Shown here one piece after another: positions 52,667 to 62,230 of a DNA stretch of 64,000 nucleotides. The stretch lies in assembly GCF_012932565.1 (NCBI RefSeq), contig NZ_JABBYJ010000001.1:744001-808000 (forward strand), written 5' to 3'. Made by a program: the position numbers and the translations under genes. Source of the stretch: Sneathiella limimaris. GTDB taxonomy: Bacteria; Pseudomonadota; Alphaproteobacteria; Sneathiellales; Sneathiellaceae. The notes under the pieces were generated by a model that did not search any database, had not been told where the DNA came from, and was given only the letters and a program-made list of their open reading frames with translations. The first letter of the stretch is position 1; each line of letters begins with the position of its first letter.

Positions 52667-52691
52667 AAAGCCGGTGAGTTTCACCGGCTTT
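52667..52691 (-). terminator. Intrinsic terminator of the amidohydrolase gene
   Basis: AAAGCCGGTGA and TCACCGGCTTT pair perfectly (11 bp) around a 3-base loop. On the minus strand the stem is followed by a run of T's (TTTTTTTG), 21 bases after the amidohydrolase stop. Confidence 0.9.
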
Positions 52692-52711
52692 GTCAGTTTA
52701 TCCTGATAAGT

Positions 52712-53902
52712 TTAATTTAGCTCAACCAACTTACCGTTTTTGATAACTGATTTGTGGTTCGCAGGATCTGCAGCCATCATGATGTCTGCTTCGGGGTTTC
52801 CATTGACAATCAACATGTCAGCTTTAAACCCTTCCTTGATCTGACCGCGATCTTCATATTGCATACACGCGTGTCCAACAGATGTCGCTGCTTTCAGGCT
52901 GTCGATTGGGCTCATGCCGCATTCAACCATATAGGCAAGCTCCATGGCGTTTTTACCATGCAGGTTGAAAGGTGTCCCAGCATCAGTTCCCATGGCAATT
53001 TTCCCACCTGCTTTGTAGAACATAGAAAAGCTCTCCTGGTGGCGGTCATACACTCGCAAAGACTTCTCGACTGCATAGGCTGGAATGCCATTATCTTTGT
53101 TGTTGATGATGTTTTTCACAGCAGCAAGTGTCGGAACCAGATAAGTGCCTCGCTCCAGCATGGCATCCAGACATTCTTGATCCATGAAAATGCCATGTTC
53201 AATAGACGTGATGCCTGCATTTACCGCATTCATGATGCCTTCAGCACCCTGCGCATGAGAGGCGGTTGAACGATGGAAGCGGTTTGCCTCATGGACGCCT
53301 GCTTTCATTTCTTCTGCAGAGTAGTGGGCGTCTTCAGGATTGACGCCTGGGGTCATCACACCGCCGGTGGCCATAATCTTAATCAGGTCGCTACCTGCAT
53401 GGACCTGTTCGCGGACTGCTTTGATAACCTCATCGCAGCCATCTGCAACACGGCCATAGCGGTTTCCGTGCCCACCTGTCATGCAAATCATGCGACCGGA
53501 TGCCATGATATTTGGACCCAAGAAGCGCCCTGAATTAATCGCGTCACGGACAGGGAATTCGATATAGTCTTTACCACCACAATCACGAACTGATGTAATG
53601 CCGCTTTTCAGGGATGTCTGGGCATTTTCGAGAACCCGAAGTGCGAGCTCAGAAGCACTAGCGCTTTGGACGCTGTTATGTGGATTGGCTTCACCCCGAT
53701 AAATCAGATGCACATGACAATCGGCAATTCCTGGCATCAAAGTAGCGCCAGTTGTATCAACTTTTTCACCTTGATAGTCAGCGAATTTTTCAATCGGCGC
53801 GACGTCTTTAACTGTGTCGCCTTCGACCAGAACGGCATAGTTTTCTTTGAGGGGGCCAATGCCGTCAAAAAGGAGCCCGCCAGAGTACAGTACTGTTGAC
53901 AT
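52712..53902 (-). CDS. Amidohydrolase family protein (imidazolonepropionase / Xaa-Pro dipeptidase-like)
   Basis: 396 residues from ATG 53900-53902 (MSTVLYSGGLLFDGIGPLKE); the frame continues upstream to 53974 without family features. Metal-site motifs are complete: HVHLI in ADCHVHLIYRGE, the bridging Lys in DLIKIMATGGVMTPG, ASHAQGAEGI, TSIEHGIFMD and MGTDAGTPF. The overall layout matches cytoplasmic metal-dependent amidohydrolases related to imidazolonepropionase and prolidase-type enzymes. The substrate cannot be set from the sequence. It lies alone with its own terminator. Confidence 0.9.
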   Translation of the reverse strand: MSTVLYSGGLLFDGIGPLKENYAVLVEGDTVKDVAPIEKFADYQGEKVDTTGATLMPGIADCHVHLIYRGEANPHNSVQSASASELALRVLENAQTSLKSGITSVRDCGGKDYIEFPVRDAINSGRFLGPNIMASGRMICMTGGHGNRYGRVADGCDEVIKAVREQVHAGSDLIKIMATGGVMTPGVNPEDAHYSAEEMKAGVHEANRFHRSTASHAQGAEGIMNAVNAGITSIEHGIFMDQECLDAMLERGTYLVPTLAAVKNIINNKDNGIPAYAVEKSLRVYDRHQESFSMFYKAGGKIAMGTDAGTPFNLHGKNAMELAYMVECGMSPIDSLKAATSVGHACMQYEDRGQIKEGFKADMLIVNGNPEADIMMAADPANHKSVIKNGKLVELN

Positions 53903-54019
53903 ATGAAACCTACTTCTTCGAATTTTAGTGCAAATAGGGAAATGTGGTGCGGTATTTTGTTTGGTATCCCACAATTATGGCATGGGAACAGAGCCAATTT
54001 CCAGAAAATAAATTTTTCC

Positions 54020-54985
54020 TTATGCCTTGCGGTCTGATGTCATTTGAAGGAATGCATCTTCCAAATCGGGCTCTTCTGTTGAAAGGTCTGTAATTCCGAG
54101 ACCGCTTTCAGACAGGTTGCTCAAGATTTGGCCAATATCAGTTTCACTGGGTTTATATTGAATTGTCAGTCGCCGACCATGAGATAAGGAGGGTGAATAA
54201 GGGTGTAAACTTGCCGGGATCACATCTATGTCCTGGTCCAACACGATGGTAATTGTTTTGGCATCCAGTTTTGATAGCAAATTTTCAGTGGGTTCACATG
54301 CAACGACTTCACCGTGATTGATAATTGCTATCTGGTCACAGAGCTCTTCAGCTTCTTCCAGATAATGAGTGGTCAGTATGATCGTGGTCCCTGCCTCGTT
54401 CAGTTTTCGAATATAACTCCAAAGTTGTTGGCGAAGCTCAATATCCACGCCAGCCGTTGGCTCATCCAGAATAATAACATCTGGGCTGTGGACCATGGCT
54501 TTTGCAACAAGCAGGCGCCTTCGCATGCCACCTGACAAAGTCCGAGCATAGCTGTCAGCTTTATCTGTCAAACCCATTGCATGCAGGATCTCATCTGTCC
54601 TGCGTTGACTCTTCGGAACACCAAAGAGGCCGGCTTGAAATTCCATTACTTCGCGAGCGGAGAAAAAGGCATCCAAGTTCAGCTCTTGTGGGACAACGCC
54701 GAGGGATCGGCGGGCTAAGCGCATTTGGCTGTTGATGTCGTAACCACACACTTTTGCACTGCCAGACGTTTTATTGACCAACCCAGCCAGAATATTAATC
54801 AGTGTAGATTTACCAGCACCGTTGGGTCCGAGCAGACCAAAAAAGGATCCTTTGGGCACATCCAATGAAATGCCTTTTAAAGCGACCTTGTCAGCCACCT
54901 TTCCTTTTCCTTTGTAGACTTTACGAAGGTCCCGCACTTCAAGCGCGTTTTCAATTGAAGCGGAGTAAGCGGGGGATGCAGCCAT
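54020..54985 (-). CDS. ABC transporter ATP-binding protein (ABC-2 exporter type)
   Basis: 321 residues. Walker A GLLGPNGAGKSTLINILAGL (about residues 53-72), Q-loop LGVVPQELNLD, signature TLSGGMRRRLLVAKAM and Walker B VIILDEPTAGVD are followed by the switch His in IILTTHYLEEAEE. The roughly 80-residue C-terminal extension is typical of ABC-2 (daunorubicin/NodI-type) exporter ATPases. No permease gene is next to it; the gap to the zinc-finger gene holds none, so its membrane partner is encoded elsewhere or off the window. Confidence 0.93.
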   Translation of the reverse strand: MAASPAYSASIENALEVRDLRKVYKGKGKVADKVALKGISLDVPKGSFFGLLGPNGAGKSTLINILAGLVNKTSGSAKVCGYDINSQMRLARRSLGVVPQELNLDAFFSAREVMEFQAGLFGVPKSQRRTDEILHAMGLTDKADSYARTLSGGMRRRLLVAKAMVHSPDVIILDEPTAGVDIELRQQLWSYIRKLNEAGTTIILTTHYLEEAEELCDQIAIINHGEVVACEPTENLLSKLDAKTITIVLDQDIDVIPASLHPYSPSLSHGRRLTIQYKPSETDIGQILSNLSESGLGITDLSTEEPDLEDAFLQMTSDRKA

Positions 54986-55152
54986 GGGAATAGAACCTGA
55001 AATTTGTGATGTTTGCTGCGCTTTTCAACTTGCGAAAGCACTATTGTTCGATATCATCCGACCCAAGTCTTATTGAGCCGTTGCGACATGATTTAATGTC
55101 TCAGGGCATTTGTTGCAAGTAGCATGAGCCAATAACGGAAAGTGAAGAGGTT

Positions 55153-55332
55153 ATGAGCGCACCTGATAAAGTTGAGGTTGAAACCCTTAAGGTACATTGT
55201 GATGGCGGTAAGGGAGCCCTAGGTCATCCCCGCGTTTATCTGAACCTGGGAGACAAGCATCAAGTTGAATGCCCGTATTGCGGCCGAGAATTTGTGCTGA
55301 AAGAAGGCGCGAAAGTATCTGACGCCCATTGA
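55153..55332 (+). CDS. Zinc-finger (zf-CHCC) domain protein
   Basis: 59 residues (MSAPDKVEVETLKVHCDGGK ... GDKHQVECPYCGREFVLKEG). The zinc ligands Cys16, His25, Cys40 and Cys43 give the zf-CHCC pattern related to the mitochondrial complex I subunit NDUFS6. It lies 33 bases upstream of polA. A plain alphaproteobacterial housekeeping gene of unproven function. Confidence 0.9.
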   Translation: MSAPDKVEVETLKVHCDGGKGALGHPRVYLNLGDKHQVECPYCGREFVLKEGAKVSDAH

Positions 55333-55365
55333 GGCGAAACCCCAAAGTGATTTGAGAGGAAGAGT

Positions 55366-58239
55366 ATGAAGGAAGCCGATGTCACTGGCGATCCTAACCA
55401 GAAGCACCGCGTCTATCTTGTAGATGGTTCCGGCTACATTTTCAGGGCCTATTTCGCCATGATCCGGGGTCGGGGTCCAATGACCCGCTCGGACGGAACA
55501 CCGACCGGTGCCGTGCTTGGTTTTTCCAACATGCTCTTCAAGCTGATCCAGGATACTCAAAGTGATGAGCGGGTCAGCCACCTTGCGGTTATCTTTGATA
55601 CCAGCCGAAAAACTTTTAGAACGGATATTTATCCGGATTATAAGGCCAATCGCGATGCGCCGCCCGAGGATCTGGTCCCACAGTTTCCTCTGGTTAGGGA
55701 GGCGACCCGGGCCTTCAATGTGCCTGCAATCGAGAAAGCGGGGTTTGAAGCGGATGACATTATCGCCACTTATGCGCGGCAGGCGCGTGAGCAGGATATG
55801 GAATGTGTCATCGTGTCTTCTGATAAAGATTTGATGCAGCTTGTCGGGGGTCCTGTCACCATGCTGGATCCGATGAAGAATGTTCCGATCGGAGTGGATC
55901 AGGTTCATGAAAAATTTGGGGTAGGTCCAGACAAGGTCGTAGATATTCAATCGCTTGCCGGAGACAGTGTTGACAATGTTCCCGGAGTTCCGGGGATTGG
56001 CATTAAAACCGCGGCTCTTCTGATCAACGAATATGGGGATTTGGACACGCTTCTTGAGCGGGCTGGTGAAATTAAGCAGAAAGGTCGCCGTGAAAAGCTT
56101 CTTGAAAATGCAGAACAAGCCCGGATCAGTCGTGAGCTGGTGCGCCTTAAAGATGATGTGGAATTGGAAATCAATGTCCGGGATCTTAATATACGGGACC
56201 CAGAACCAGATGCGCTAAAAGATTTCCTGAAAACCAACGAATTTAGGCAATTGAGCAGTCGGGTTGCTTCTTTTTATGGACCAGAATTTGCGGTCACGAT
56301 TGCTTCGCAGAAGAAAGAAACCGAAGCATTGGCGGCTCCGACCAGCAATGTTGATCTCAAATCCGTTGAGAAATCCTATTCCACAGTCACTAAAATGGAC
56401 GATCTGCACAAATGGATCCAGAAAGCTGAAAAGATAGGGCATCTCGCAATCGACACGGAAACGACTAGCCTGAGTCCAATGGCGGCAGAATTGGTTGGGA
56501 TATCCCTGTCAATTGATCCGGGAGAGGCTTGTTATATCCCAGTAGGTCATCGTAAACCTGCGACGCAGGGTGGCTTTGATTTTGGTGATGGTGCTGATGG
56601 TTCGCAGGATGATCACGGTATTCAGCAGCTGCCTAAATCAGAGGTCATAAATGCGTTGAAAGGTATTTTGGAAGATCCAGGTATCCTGAAGATTGGTCAG
56701 AATATTAAATACGATATGACAATTCTGGCTAAGGAGGGGATTAAGCTCTCGCCTATCGATGACACCATGCTTCTTTCTTATTGTTTGGACGCGGGTCTAC
56801 ATGGGCATGGAATGGATGAACTATCCAAGATGCATTTGGATATTGCACCGATCCCTTATAAGGAAATTGCGGGTACAGGAAAGTCACAGATTAGTTTCGC
56901 TGAAGTTCCAATCGAGAAAGCTACAGAATATGCAGCCGAAGATGCGGATATCACGCTTCGATTGCACAAACTTTTAAAACCAAGTCTGTTTCGCAAAGGG
57001 GTAGCGACCCTCTATGAAACAATTGAGCGTCCCCTTGTTCCTGTCATATCCATGATGGAGCAGAATGGTATTAAGGTTGATAAAGCTTACCTAAGCCAAC
57101 TCTCAGAAGATTTTGGGGCAAGGATGGAAGCCCTGGTGGCGGAAATTCATGACCTTGCTGGTGAAGAATTTAATGTGGGATCCCCAAAGCAGCTAGGGGA
57201 GATCCTTTTTGATAAGATGGGCTTGCAAGGTGGCAAGAAAGGGAAAACCGGCGCCTATACGACGGATGTCACGGTCCTGGAGACATTGGCAGCCGATGGT
57301 GTGGAGTTAGCTCAGAAGGTTCTTGATTGGCGGCAGCTGTCAAAACTCAAGAGTACTTATACAGATGCGCTTCAGGCACAGGTTAATGCAAATACTGGGC
57401 GGATCCATACTTCCTTTAGCCTCGCGGCCGCAGCAACGGGTCGGTTAGCATCCAGTGAGCCTAACTTGCAAAATATCCCTATTCGAACAGAAGAAGGGCG
57501 GAAGCTTCGAAAGGCCTTTATTGCAGAAAAAGGCTGTAAGCTGATCAGTGCTGATTATTCTCAGATTGAGCTTCGGATACTTGCCCATATTGCCGATATT
57601 GAAAGCCTGAAGCAGGCCTTTGCAGATGGGCTGGATATTCACGCAAAAACAGCTTCTCAGGTTTTTGGGATCCCTCTAGAGGGGATGGATCCGATGATGC
57701 GGAGATCTGCCAAGGCGATCAACTTTGGAATTATCTATGGCATCAGTGCTTTTGGTTTGGCGCGTCAGCTGGATGTCAGCCGGACCCAAGCACAAGACTA
57801 CATCAATGCTTACTTCGAGCAGTATCCCGGTATTCAGCGCTATATGGATGAAACAAAAGCCTTCTGCAAAGATAAAGGATATGTTGAAACCTTGTTTGGC
57901 CGGAAAGTCCATTTGCCAGGTATTAACGATAAGAATGGTGCTCGCCGGAGTTTCTCTGAGAGAGCGGCCATTAATGCCCCTATTCAGGGAACTGCGGCTG
58001 ACATCATTAAGCGGGCGATGAAAAGGCTTCCCGCCGCGCTGGATGAGGCAGGTCTCGCTGCCAAGATGCTGCTGCAGGTCCATGATGAACTTATTTTTGA
58101 AGTTCCTGAGGCGGAAACAGATAAAACGACCGAAGTCATTCGAGATATTATGGAGAATGCTGCAGCGCCTGCTGTGGAAATGGCGGTACCATTGATCGTG
58201 GATGCCGGAATAGGAGATAACTGGGGCGAAGCGCACTAG
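55366..58239 (+). CDS. polA: DNA polymerase I
   Basis: 957 residues with three domains. The 5'-3' exonuclease (1-300: YLVDGSGYIFRAYFAMIRGR, ADDIIATYARQA, GDSVDNVPGVPGIGIKTAAL) is followed by the 3'-5' exonuclease (about 350-540: LAIDTETTSLSPMAAELVGI, with the Asp-Glu pair, and YAAEDADITLRL). The polymerase domain has motif A LISADYSQIELRILAHIADI, motif B RRSAKAINFGIIYGISAFGL and motif C LLQVHDELIFEVP. It fills gaps in repair and removes RNA primers. All proofreading residues look intact. It is a core gene that confirms this flank is native chromosome. Confidence 0.97.
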   Translation: MKEADVTGDPNQKHRVYLVDGSGYIFRAYFAMIRGRGPMTRSDGTPTGAVLGFSNMLFKLIQDTQSDERVSHLAVIFDTSRKTFRTDIYPDYKANRDAPPEDLVPQFPLVREATRAFNVPAIEKAGFEADDIIATYARQAREQDMECVIVSSDKDLMQLVGGPVTMLDPMKNVPIGVDQVHEKFGVGPDKVVDIQSLAGDSVDNVPGVPGIGIKTAALLINEYGDLDTLLERAGEIKQKGRREKLLENAEQARISRELVRLKDDVELEINVRDLNIRDPEPDALKDFLKTNEFRQLSSRVASFYGPEFAVTIASQKKETEALAAPTSNVDLKSVEKSYSTVTKMDDLHKWIQKAEKIGHLAIDTETTSLSPMAAELVGISLSIDPGEACYIPVGHRKPATQGGFDFGDGADGSQDDHGIQQLPKSEVINALKGILEDPGILKIGQNIKYDMTILAKEGIKLSPIDDTMLLSYCLDAGLHGHGMDELSKMHLDIAPIPYKEIAGTGKSQISFAEVPIEKATEYAAEDADITLRLHKLLKPSLFRKGVATLYETIERPLVPVISMMEQNGIKVDKAYLSQLSEDFGARMEALVAEIHDLAGEEFNVGSPKQLGEILFDKMGLQGGKKGKTGAYTTDVTVLETLAADGVELAQKVLDWRQLSKLKSTYTDALQAQVNANTGRIHTSFSLAAAATGRLASSEPNLQNIPIRTEEGRKLRKAFIAEKGCKLISADYSQIELRILAHIADIESLKQAFADGLDIHAKTASQVFGIPLEGMDPMMRRSAKAINFGIIYGISAFGLARQLDVSRTQAQDYINAYFEQYPGIQRYMDETKAFCKDKGYVETLFGRKVHLPGINDKNGARRSFSERAAINAPIQGTAADIIKRAMKRLPAALDEAGLAAKMLLQVHDELIFEVPEAETDKTTEVIRDIMENAAAPAVEMAVPLIVDAGIGDNWGEAH

Positions 58240-58268
58240 TTTTTCCAAAAAATTAGAAAGTACAGATC

Positions 58269-59213
58269 ATGCTCACTGTTCTCAGTGTGATCGGTCCCGT
58301 ATTTGCGTTGGTTGCGCTGGGATATTTCAGTGTCCGGTTAAAACTGTACCCGGATGCTGGCGTGTCGGGGCTAATCAGTTTTGTAAATAACTTCGCGACG
58401 CCCTGCCTGTTGTTTCAGGCCATGCTTCGTGTTGATTTCCAATCCACATTCAATCCGCAATATCTTTTTTCCTTTTACCTGGGTGCCTTTATTTGTTTTG
58501 GCATTTCATTCGCGATCGCCAAATTGCTTTTTCATCGCCGGAATGGGGAATCTGTCTCAGTTGGTTTTTCAGCCTATTTTACAAATACTGTCCTTCTGGG
58601 CTTGCCGATCATTCAGCGCGCTTATGGGGATGAGGCTTTGCCTTTGCTTTTTGCGATTGTTGGTTTTCATGCACCGCTTCTGATGAGCTTTGGCATGGTT
58701 GTTATGGAATTCGCGCGGCGCGATGGGGAACCTTTGGGGAAAGCGATTGGTGAAGCGATCGCACGTGTTCTTAAAAATCCCTTGTTGATCGGGATTTCTC
58801 TTGGAATTATCATGAACGTTGCAGGGGTTGATTTGCCCCATGTGCTTGATGATGCAACAAAGATGATGGCAACAGCGGTCTTACCCGCCGCGCTCTTTGG
58901 GCTTGGTGGGGCGTTGGTGCAGTACGAGTTGCGAGAGAGTTGGGGTCAGGCCCTGATATCCAGCATGCTCAAGCTTGTCTTACATCCATTGATCGCATTT
59001 ATATTCACTTATTTTGTGTTCGATCTATCAGCTGATCTCGTGAAGGTTGCGACCCTGACAGCAGCCATGCCCTCAGGCTTGAACGTATATATCTTTGCGA
59101 CTTTTTATAATCGATCTACCGATATCGCAGCGAACACGGTGTTGCAAAGCACTGTTCTTGGGGTCGTCTCAATCTCAGGCTGGCTCTTGTTTTTGCAGCT
59201 GATTCTCACCTGA
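58269..59213 (+). CDS. AEC (auxin efflux carrier) family transporter
   Basis: 314 residues with about ten hydrophobic helices in two halves: LGYFSVRLKLYPDAGVSGLI, FVNNFATPCLLFQAMLR, and ALFGLGGALVQYELRES, MPSGLNVYIFATFYN. This is the AEC/bile-acid-arsenite superfamily layout of bacterial malonate and organic-acid permease-like exporters. It starts 29 bases after polA on the same strand and may share its transcript. Substrate unknown. Confidence 0.88.
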   Translation: MLTVLSVIGPVFALVALGYFSVRLKLYPDAGVSGLISFVNNFATPCLLFQAMLRVDFQSTFNPQYLFSFYLGAFICFGISFAIAKLLFHRRNGESVSVGFSAYFTNTVLLGLPIIQRAYGDEALPLLFAIVGFHAPLLMSFGMVVMEFARRDGEPLGKAIGEAIARVLKNPLLIGISLGIIMNVAGVDLPHVLDDATKMMATAVLPAALFGLGGALVQYELRESWGQALISSMLKLVLHPLIAFIFTYFVFDLSADLVKVATLTAAMPSGLNVYIFATFYNRSTDIAANTVLQSTVLGVVSISGWLLFLQLILT

Positions 59214-59417
59214 TTCGCATGTGAATTTTAGAAATTAACTATATTTATGGTTAACGCATGCCTCGTCCTTGTCCCCCAAATGGATGAAATCGACCGAAAT
59301 TAGTTAAAATTTTATGAAATATCTCTCATTTAGTTTGATCTGAGAGCTATTTCACAAGATTATACCCTCATATTATCTATTGAGTACTCGGTAATTCAGA
59401 TTTCACGAGGGGTTAAA

Positions 59418-60014
59418 ATGAAAACATTAGTAAAATCTTTGGCAGGTGCACTTGGGGCAGTAATGCTGTTCGCAGCCTCCACACAAGCAGCGACAGTTAG
59501 TGTTAGCTATGATGAGCCGCTTGTTGATGTTGGTGTTCCAACAGCAGACTCAACATCTGGTCTAGTTGAGCAGGGCGTTTCTGGTTCAATTGGTGGTCAA
59601 CGTCGTTCACCATGGGAAACAACAGCTAACCCAGGTTATACATACACATCTGTATATGGAAATTCATCTGCGACTTTCTTATTGGGTTCTTTGATGAACA
59701 GCCTGACATTCATGTGGGGTTCCGTGGATACTTATAACACTATGGAATTCTACAACAATGGTAACAAGGTTGATACCGTTGTGGGTCAAGATGCGATCAA
59801 TGAGGGGGCAACACCAGGTCTGGAATTCATCATTGCGACTATTCTGACAGATGCTTATTTCGATGAGGTTCGCTTTATTTCTGACAGCAATTCCTTTGAG
59901 TTTGCAAACGTAGAAATTTCGGCTGTTCCACTTCCTGCTGCCTTGCCACTTTATGGTGCTGGCGTGGCGATCCTTGGTTTCCTTGGATGGCGGAAGCGTC
60001 GCGCAGCTGCATAA
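59418..60014 (+). CDS. VPLPA-CTERM-sorted exported protein
   Basis: 198 residues. A signal peptide (KSLAGALGAVMLFAASTQAA, cleavage after TQA) leads into a beta-rich exported domain. The C terminus has the sorting signal VPLPAALPLYGAGVAILGFL ending WRKRR: short VPLPA motif, hydrophobic helix and basic end. That motif is the alphaproteobacterial version of PEP-CTERM, cut and anchored by an exosortase and linked to exopolysaccharide production. The exosortase lies elsewhere. It is a single gene with a strong terminator. Confidence 0.92.
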   Translation: MKTLVKSLAGALGAVMLFAASTQAATVSVSYDEPLVDVGVPTADSTSGLVEQGVSGSIGGQRRSPWETTANPGYTYTSVYGNSSATFLLGSLMNSLTFMWGSVDTYNTMEFYNNGNKVDTVVGQDAINEGATPGLEFIIATILTDAYFDEVRFISDSNSFEFANVEISAVPLPAALPLYGAGVAILGFLGWRKRRAAA

Positions 60015-60039
60015 GTAAGACATAACATCTTCTTTTAAG

Positions 60040-60069
60040 AAGCGGTGATCATCTGATCGCCGCTTTTTT
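60040..60069 (+). terminator. Intrinsic terminator of the VPLPA-CTERM gene
   Basis: AAGCGGTGATC and GATCGCCGCTT pair with one G-T around ATCT, followed by a T-run (TTTTT). It starts 26 bases after the stop. Confidence 0.9.
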
Positions 60070-60146
60070 ATTTGCTCAACGCTTGTGTTCCTTACGGCCT
60101 GACGATATGAGAACTGCATCTCACCCTGATCTAAAGGATTTATGTG

Positions 60147-60614
60147 ATGAGCGACAAAGATATCTACAGCGATTTGCAGCAGTTGGGACAACAAGCTGAG
60201 TTGCCGGCATCTCCAGAAGAAGCTGTTTTAGAAAAAGTCCCAAACCCCCAAGCCGGCACAGATTATATGGTTCGGTTTGTTGCGCCGGAATTTACCTCTC
60301 TCTGTCCAATTACGGGGCAACCAGATTTTGCGCATTTGGTTATTGATTACGTTCCAATAGACAGTCTTGTAGAAAGTAAGTCGTTGAAACTGTTTTTGGG
60401 CTCCTTTCGTAACCATGGAGCTTTCCACGAAGATTGCACTGTTTCAATTGGCAAAAGGCTCGTTGAGCTACTTGATCCAAAATGGCTTCGAATTGGCGGT
60501 TATTGGTATCCAAGAGGAGGTATCCCGATAGATGTCTTTTATCAAACTGGGCCCGCACCTGAAGGAGTTTGGATCCCGGATCAGGGTGTCCCTGGGTATA
60601 GAGGGCGAGGCTGA
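60147..60614 (+). CDS. queF: NADPH-dependent 7-cyano-7-deazaguanine reductase QueF
   Basis: 155 residues from ATG 60147, with AAAGGA ten bases upstream. [20 protein letters not shown] carries the active-site Cys that attacks the nitrile, and [20 protein letters not shown] the substrate-binding Glu and His. QueF reduces preQ0 to preQ1 for queuosine in tRNA (short unimodular form, as in Bacillus). It is convergent with arfB, only three bases apart. Confidence 0.95.
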   Translation: MSDKDIYSDLQQLGQQAELPASPEEAVLEKVPNPQAGTDYMVRFVAPEFTSLCPITGQPDFAHLVIDYVPIDSLVESKSLKLFLGSFRNHGAFHEDCTVSIGKRLVELLDPKWLRIGGYWYPRGGIPIDVFYQTGPAPEGVWIPDQGVPGYRGRG

Positions 60615-60617
60615 ACC

Positions 60618-61043
60618 TCAATAATCAGATTTTGAAACTGATTTCCGTCCTTTTTTGAGCGCACCCCGTTGCTTTTTAGCATCCACGCGCCTGACCTTTG
60701 AAGCTCGGGTTGGTTTTGTCGGTATCCGCTTTTTGGGACGTTCGGAGGCTTTCGCAATAAGAGCTGCCAATCGGGCACGAGCGTCTTCTCTGTTGCGGCT
60801 TTGAAGTCGGTGGGTATCGGATATAATGACAATAACGCCTTCTTTCGTCATTAGATGGCTAGCTACGTTTCTGAGTCGTGCAAATACGTAGGGTGGAATT
60901 GAAGGGCTATTTTTTGCATCAAATCGAAGTTGAACGCTTGTCGCCACCTTATTGACATTTTGCCCACCTGGACCAGAGGATTTGACAAAATTTTCTTCCA
61001 ACTCCTGATCTGGGATCGTGATATTTGGCGTTACGGTCAGCAT
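60618..61043 (-). CDS. arfB: Peptidyl-tRNA hydrolase ArfB (YaeJ), alternative ribosome rescue
   Basis: 141 residues from ATG 61041-61043 (MLTVTPNITIPDQELEENFV). The frame continues upstream to 61130 but that part overlaps the downstream dehydrogenase gene. The catalytic loop SSGPGGQNVNK has the GGQ, and the C-terminal basic tail (KKRIPTKPTRASKVRRVDAK, KGRKS) threads into the mRNA channel of stalled ribosomes. It releases peptides from ribosomes lacking a stop codon. Confidence 0.95.
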   Translation of the reverse strand: MLTVTPNITIPDQELEENFVKSSGPGGQNVNKVATSVQLRFDAKNSPSIPPYVFARLRNVASHLMTKEGVIVIISDTHRLQSRNREDARARLAALIAKASERPKKRIPTKPTRASKVRRVDAKKQRGALKKGRKSVSKSDY

Positions 61044-61052
61044 CAAGAAACA

Positions 61053-61076
61053 AAAGGCCCGATTGCTCGGGCCTTT
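61053..61076 (-). terminator. Terminator between the 2-hydroxyacid dehydrogenase gene and arfB
   Basis: AAAGGCCCGA and TCGGGCCTTT pair perfectly around TTGC. On the minus strand TTTTG follows. It lies just after the dehydrogenase stop. Confidence 0.8.
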
Positions 61077-61083
61077 CCTATAA

Positions 61084-62079
61084 TTAGAGCATGGCTGCCA
61101 GAACTCTGTCCGGCGGTGTGTGACCATCAATGAATGTCTTGATATTGATGATTACCTTCTCACCCATATCAATCCGGCCTTCTATGGTTGCAGATCCCAT
61201 ATGGGGCAGTAAAACAACATTATCCAGTTCTAAAAGCTTGGGATTGACGGCAGGCTCATGCTCAAACACATCAAGGCCAGCCCCGGCGATTTCACCGTTT
61301 CTCAGCATCCGCGTAAGCGCATTTTCGTCAACGACTTCGCCGCGGGAGGTATTGACTACATAGGCGTGCTTTTGAAGTAGCTTTAATCGGCGGGCATTTA
61401 GTAGGTGGAAAGTTCCCGGTGTATGTGGGCAGTTAATGGATACGATATCCATCCGGGCCAACATTTGGTCCAAGCTTTCCCAATAAGTGGCTTCCAGCTC
61501 TTCCTCAATATAGTCAGGGAGCTGGTTGCGATTGTGATAATGAATGGACAGACCAAAGGCTTTTGCACGCCGTGCAACAGCCTGACCGATACGTCCCATA
61601 CCAACTATTCCAAGTCGTTTCCCCCAAATTCGGTGACCCAGCATCCCAGTAGGAGACCATCCAGCCCATTCACCAGATCGCATCAGGCGTTCACCTTCAG
61701 TTAATCTTCGAGGGACTGCCATGATGAGCGCCATCGTCATGTCAGCAGTATCTTCCGTCAAAACACCGGGTGTGTTGGTTACGGTTATGTTTCGCTGACG
61801 AGCTGTTGCCAAATCAATATGGTCGACACCTGTGCCAAAGCTTGCGATGAGCTTTAAGTTTGGGTTGGCTTGACTGAGGACACCAAGGTCAATTTTGTCT
61901 GTCACCGTTGGAACTAGAACGTCCGCCATTTGAGCGGCTTCGACCAGTTCCGTTTGGGACATGGGCTTGTCTTCGTGATTTAGACGTGTGTCGAACAGTT
62001 CCATCATCCGAGCTTCAATTGCTTCAGGCAATTTTCTTGTGACAACAACAATTGGTTTCTTTTTGGTTGTACCTGCCAT
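61084..62079 (-). CDS. D-isomer-specific 2-hydroxyacid dehydrogenase (glyoxylate/hydroxypyruvate reductase-like)
   Basis: 331 residues. The NAD(P)-binding motif GIVGMGRIGQAVARRAKAFG lies near residues 155-174, and the catalytic Arg, Glu and His lie in VNTSRGEVVDENAL (Arg), AGLDVFEHEPAV (Glu) and LLPHMGSATIE (His). The substrate-domain entry is ASFGTGVDHIDLATARQR. This pattern best fits glyoxylate/hydroxypyruvate reductase-like enzymes; the exact substrate is not set. Confidence 0.93.
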   Translation of the reverse strand: MAGTTKKKPIVVVTRKLPEAIEARMMELFDTRLNHEDKPMSQTELVEAAQMADVLVPTVTDKIDLGVLSQANPNLKLIASFGTGVDHIDLATARQRNITVTNTPGVLTEDTADMTMALIMAVPRRLTEGERLMRSGEWAGWSPTGMLGHRIWGKRLGIVGMGRIGQAVARRAKAFGLSIHYHNRNQLPDYIEEELEATYWESLDQMLARMDIVSINCPHTPGTFHLLNARRLKLLQKHAYVVNTSRGEVVDENALTRMLRNGEIAGAGLDVFEHEPAVNPKLLELDNVVLLPHMGSATIEGRIDMGEKVIINIKTFIDGHTPPDRVLAAML

Positions 62080-62230
62080 CTGTGAGGCCTCTCTTTAGGG
62101 TCTCTTATATCTTGATATTCCCATTTTTCTAGCAGATCGCGTTTGAGGACACAATCAGATGGACAGACTTCTCATGCTTTTTTTGATTTCTTGACCCAGT
62201 TCATTTGACTCCGCATAAAGGGCACTTGTT

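Noticed and set aside
52754-53269. 171-codon plus-strand frame
   Set aside because: It is antisense to the metal-site region of the amidohydrolase gene, whose motifs are complete, and shows no family features itself.
55219-56118. Long 299-codon minus-strand frame
   Set aside because: It lies across the zinc-finger gene and the 5' end of polA in antisense; polA motifs are fully intact and the antisense frame shows no domain.
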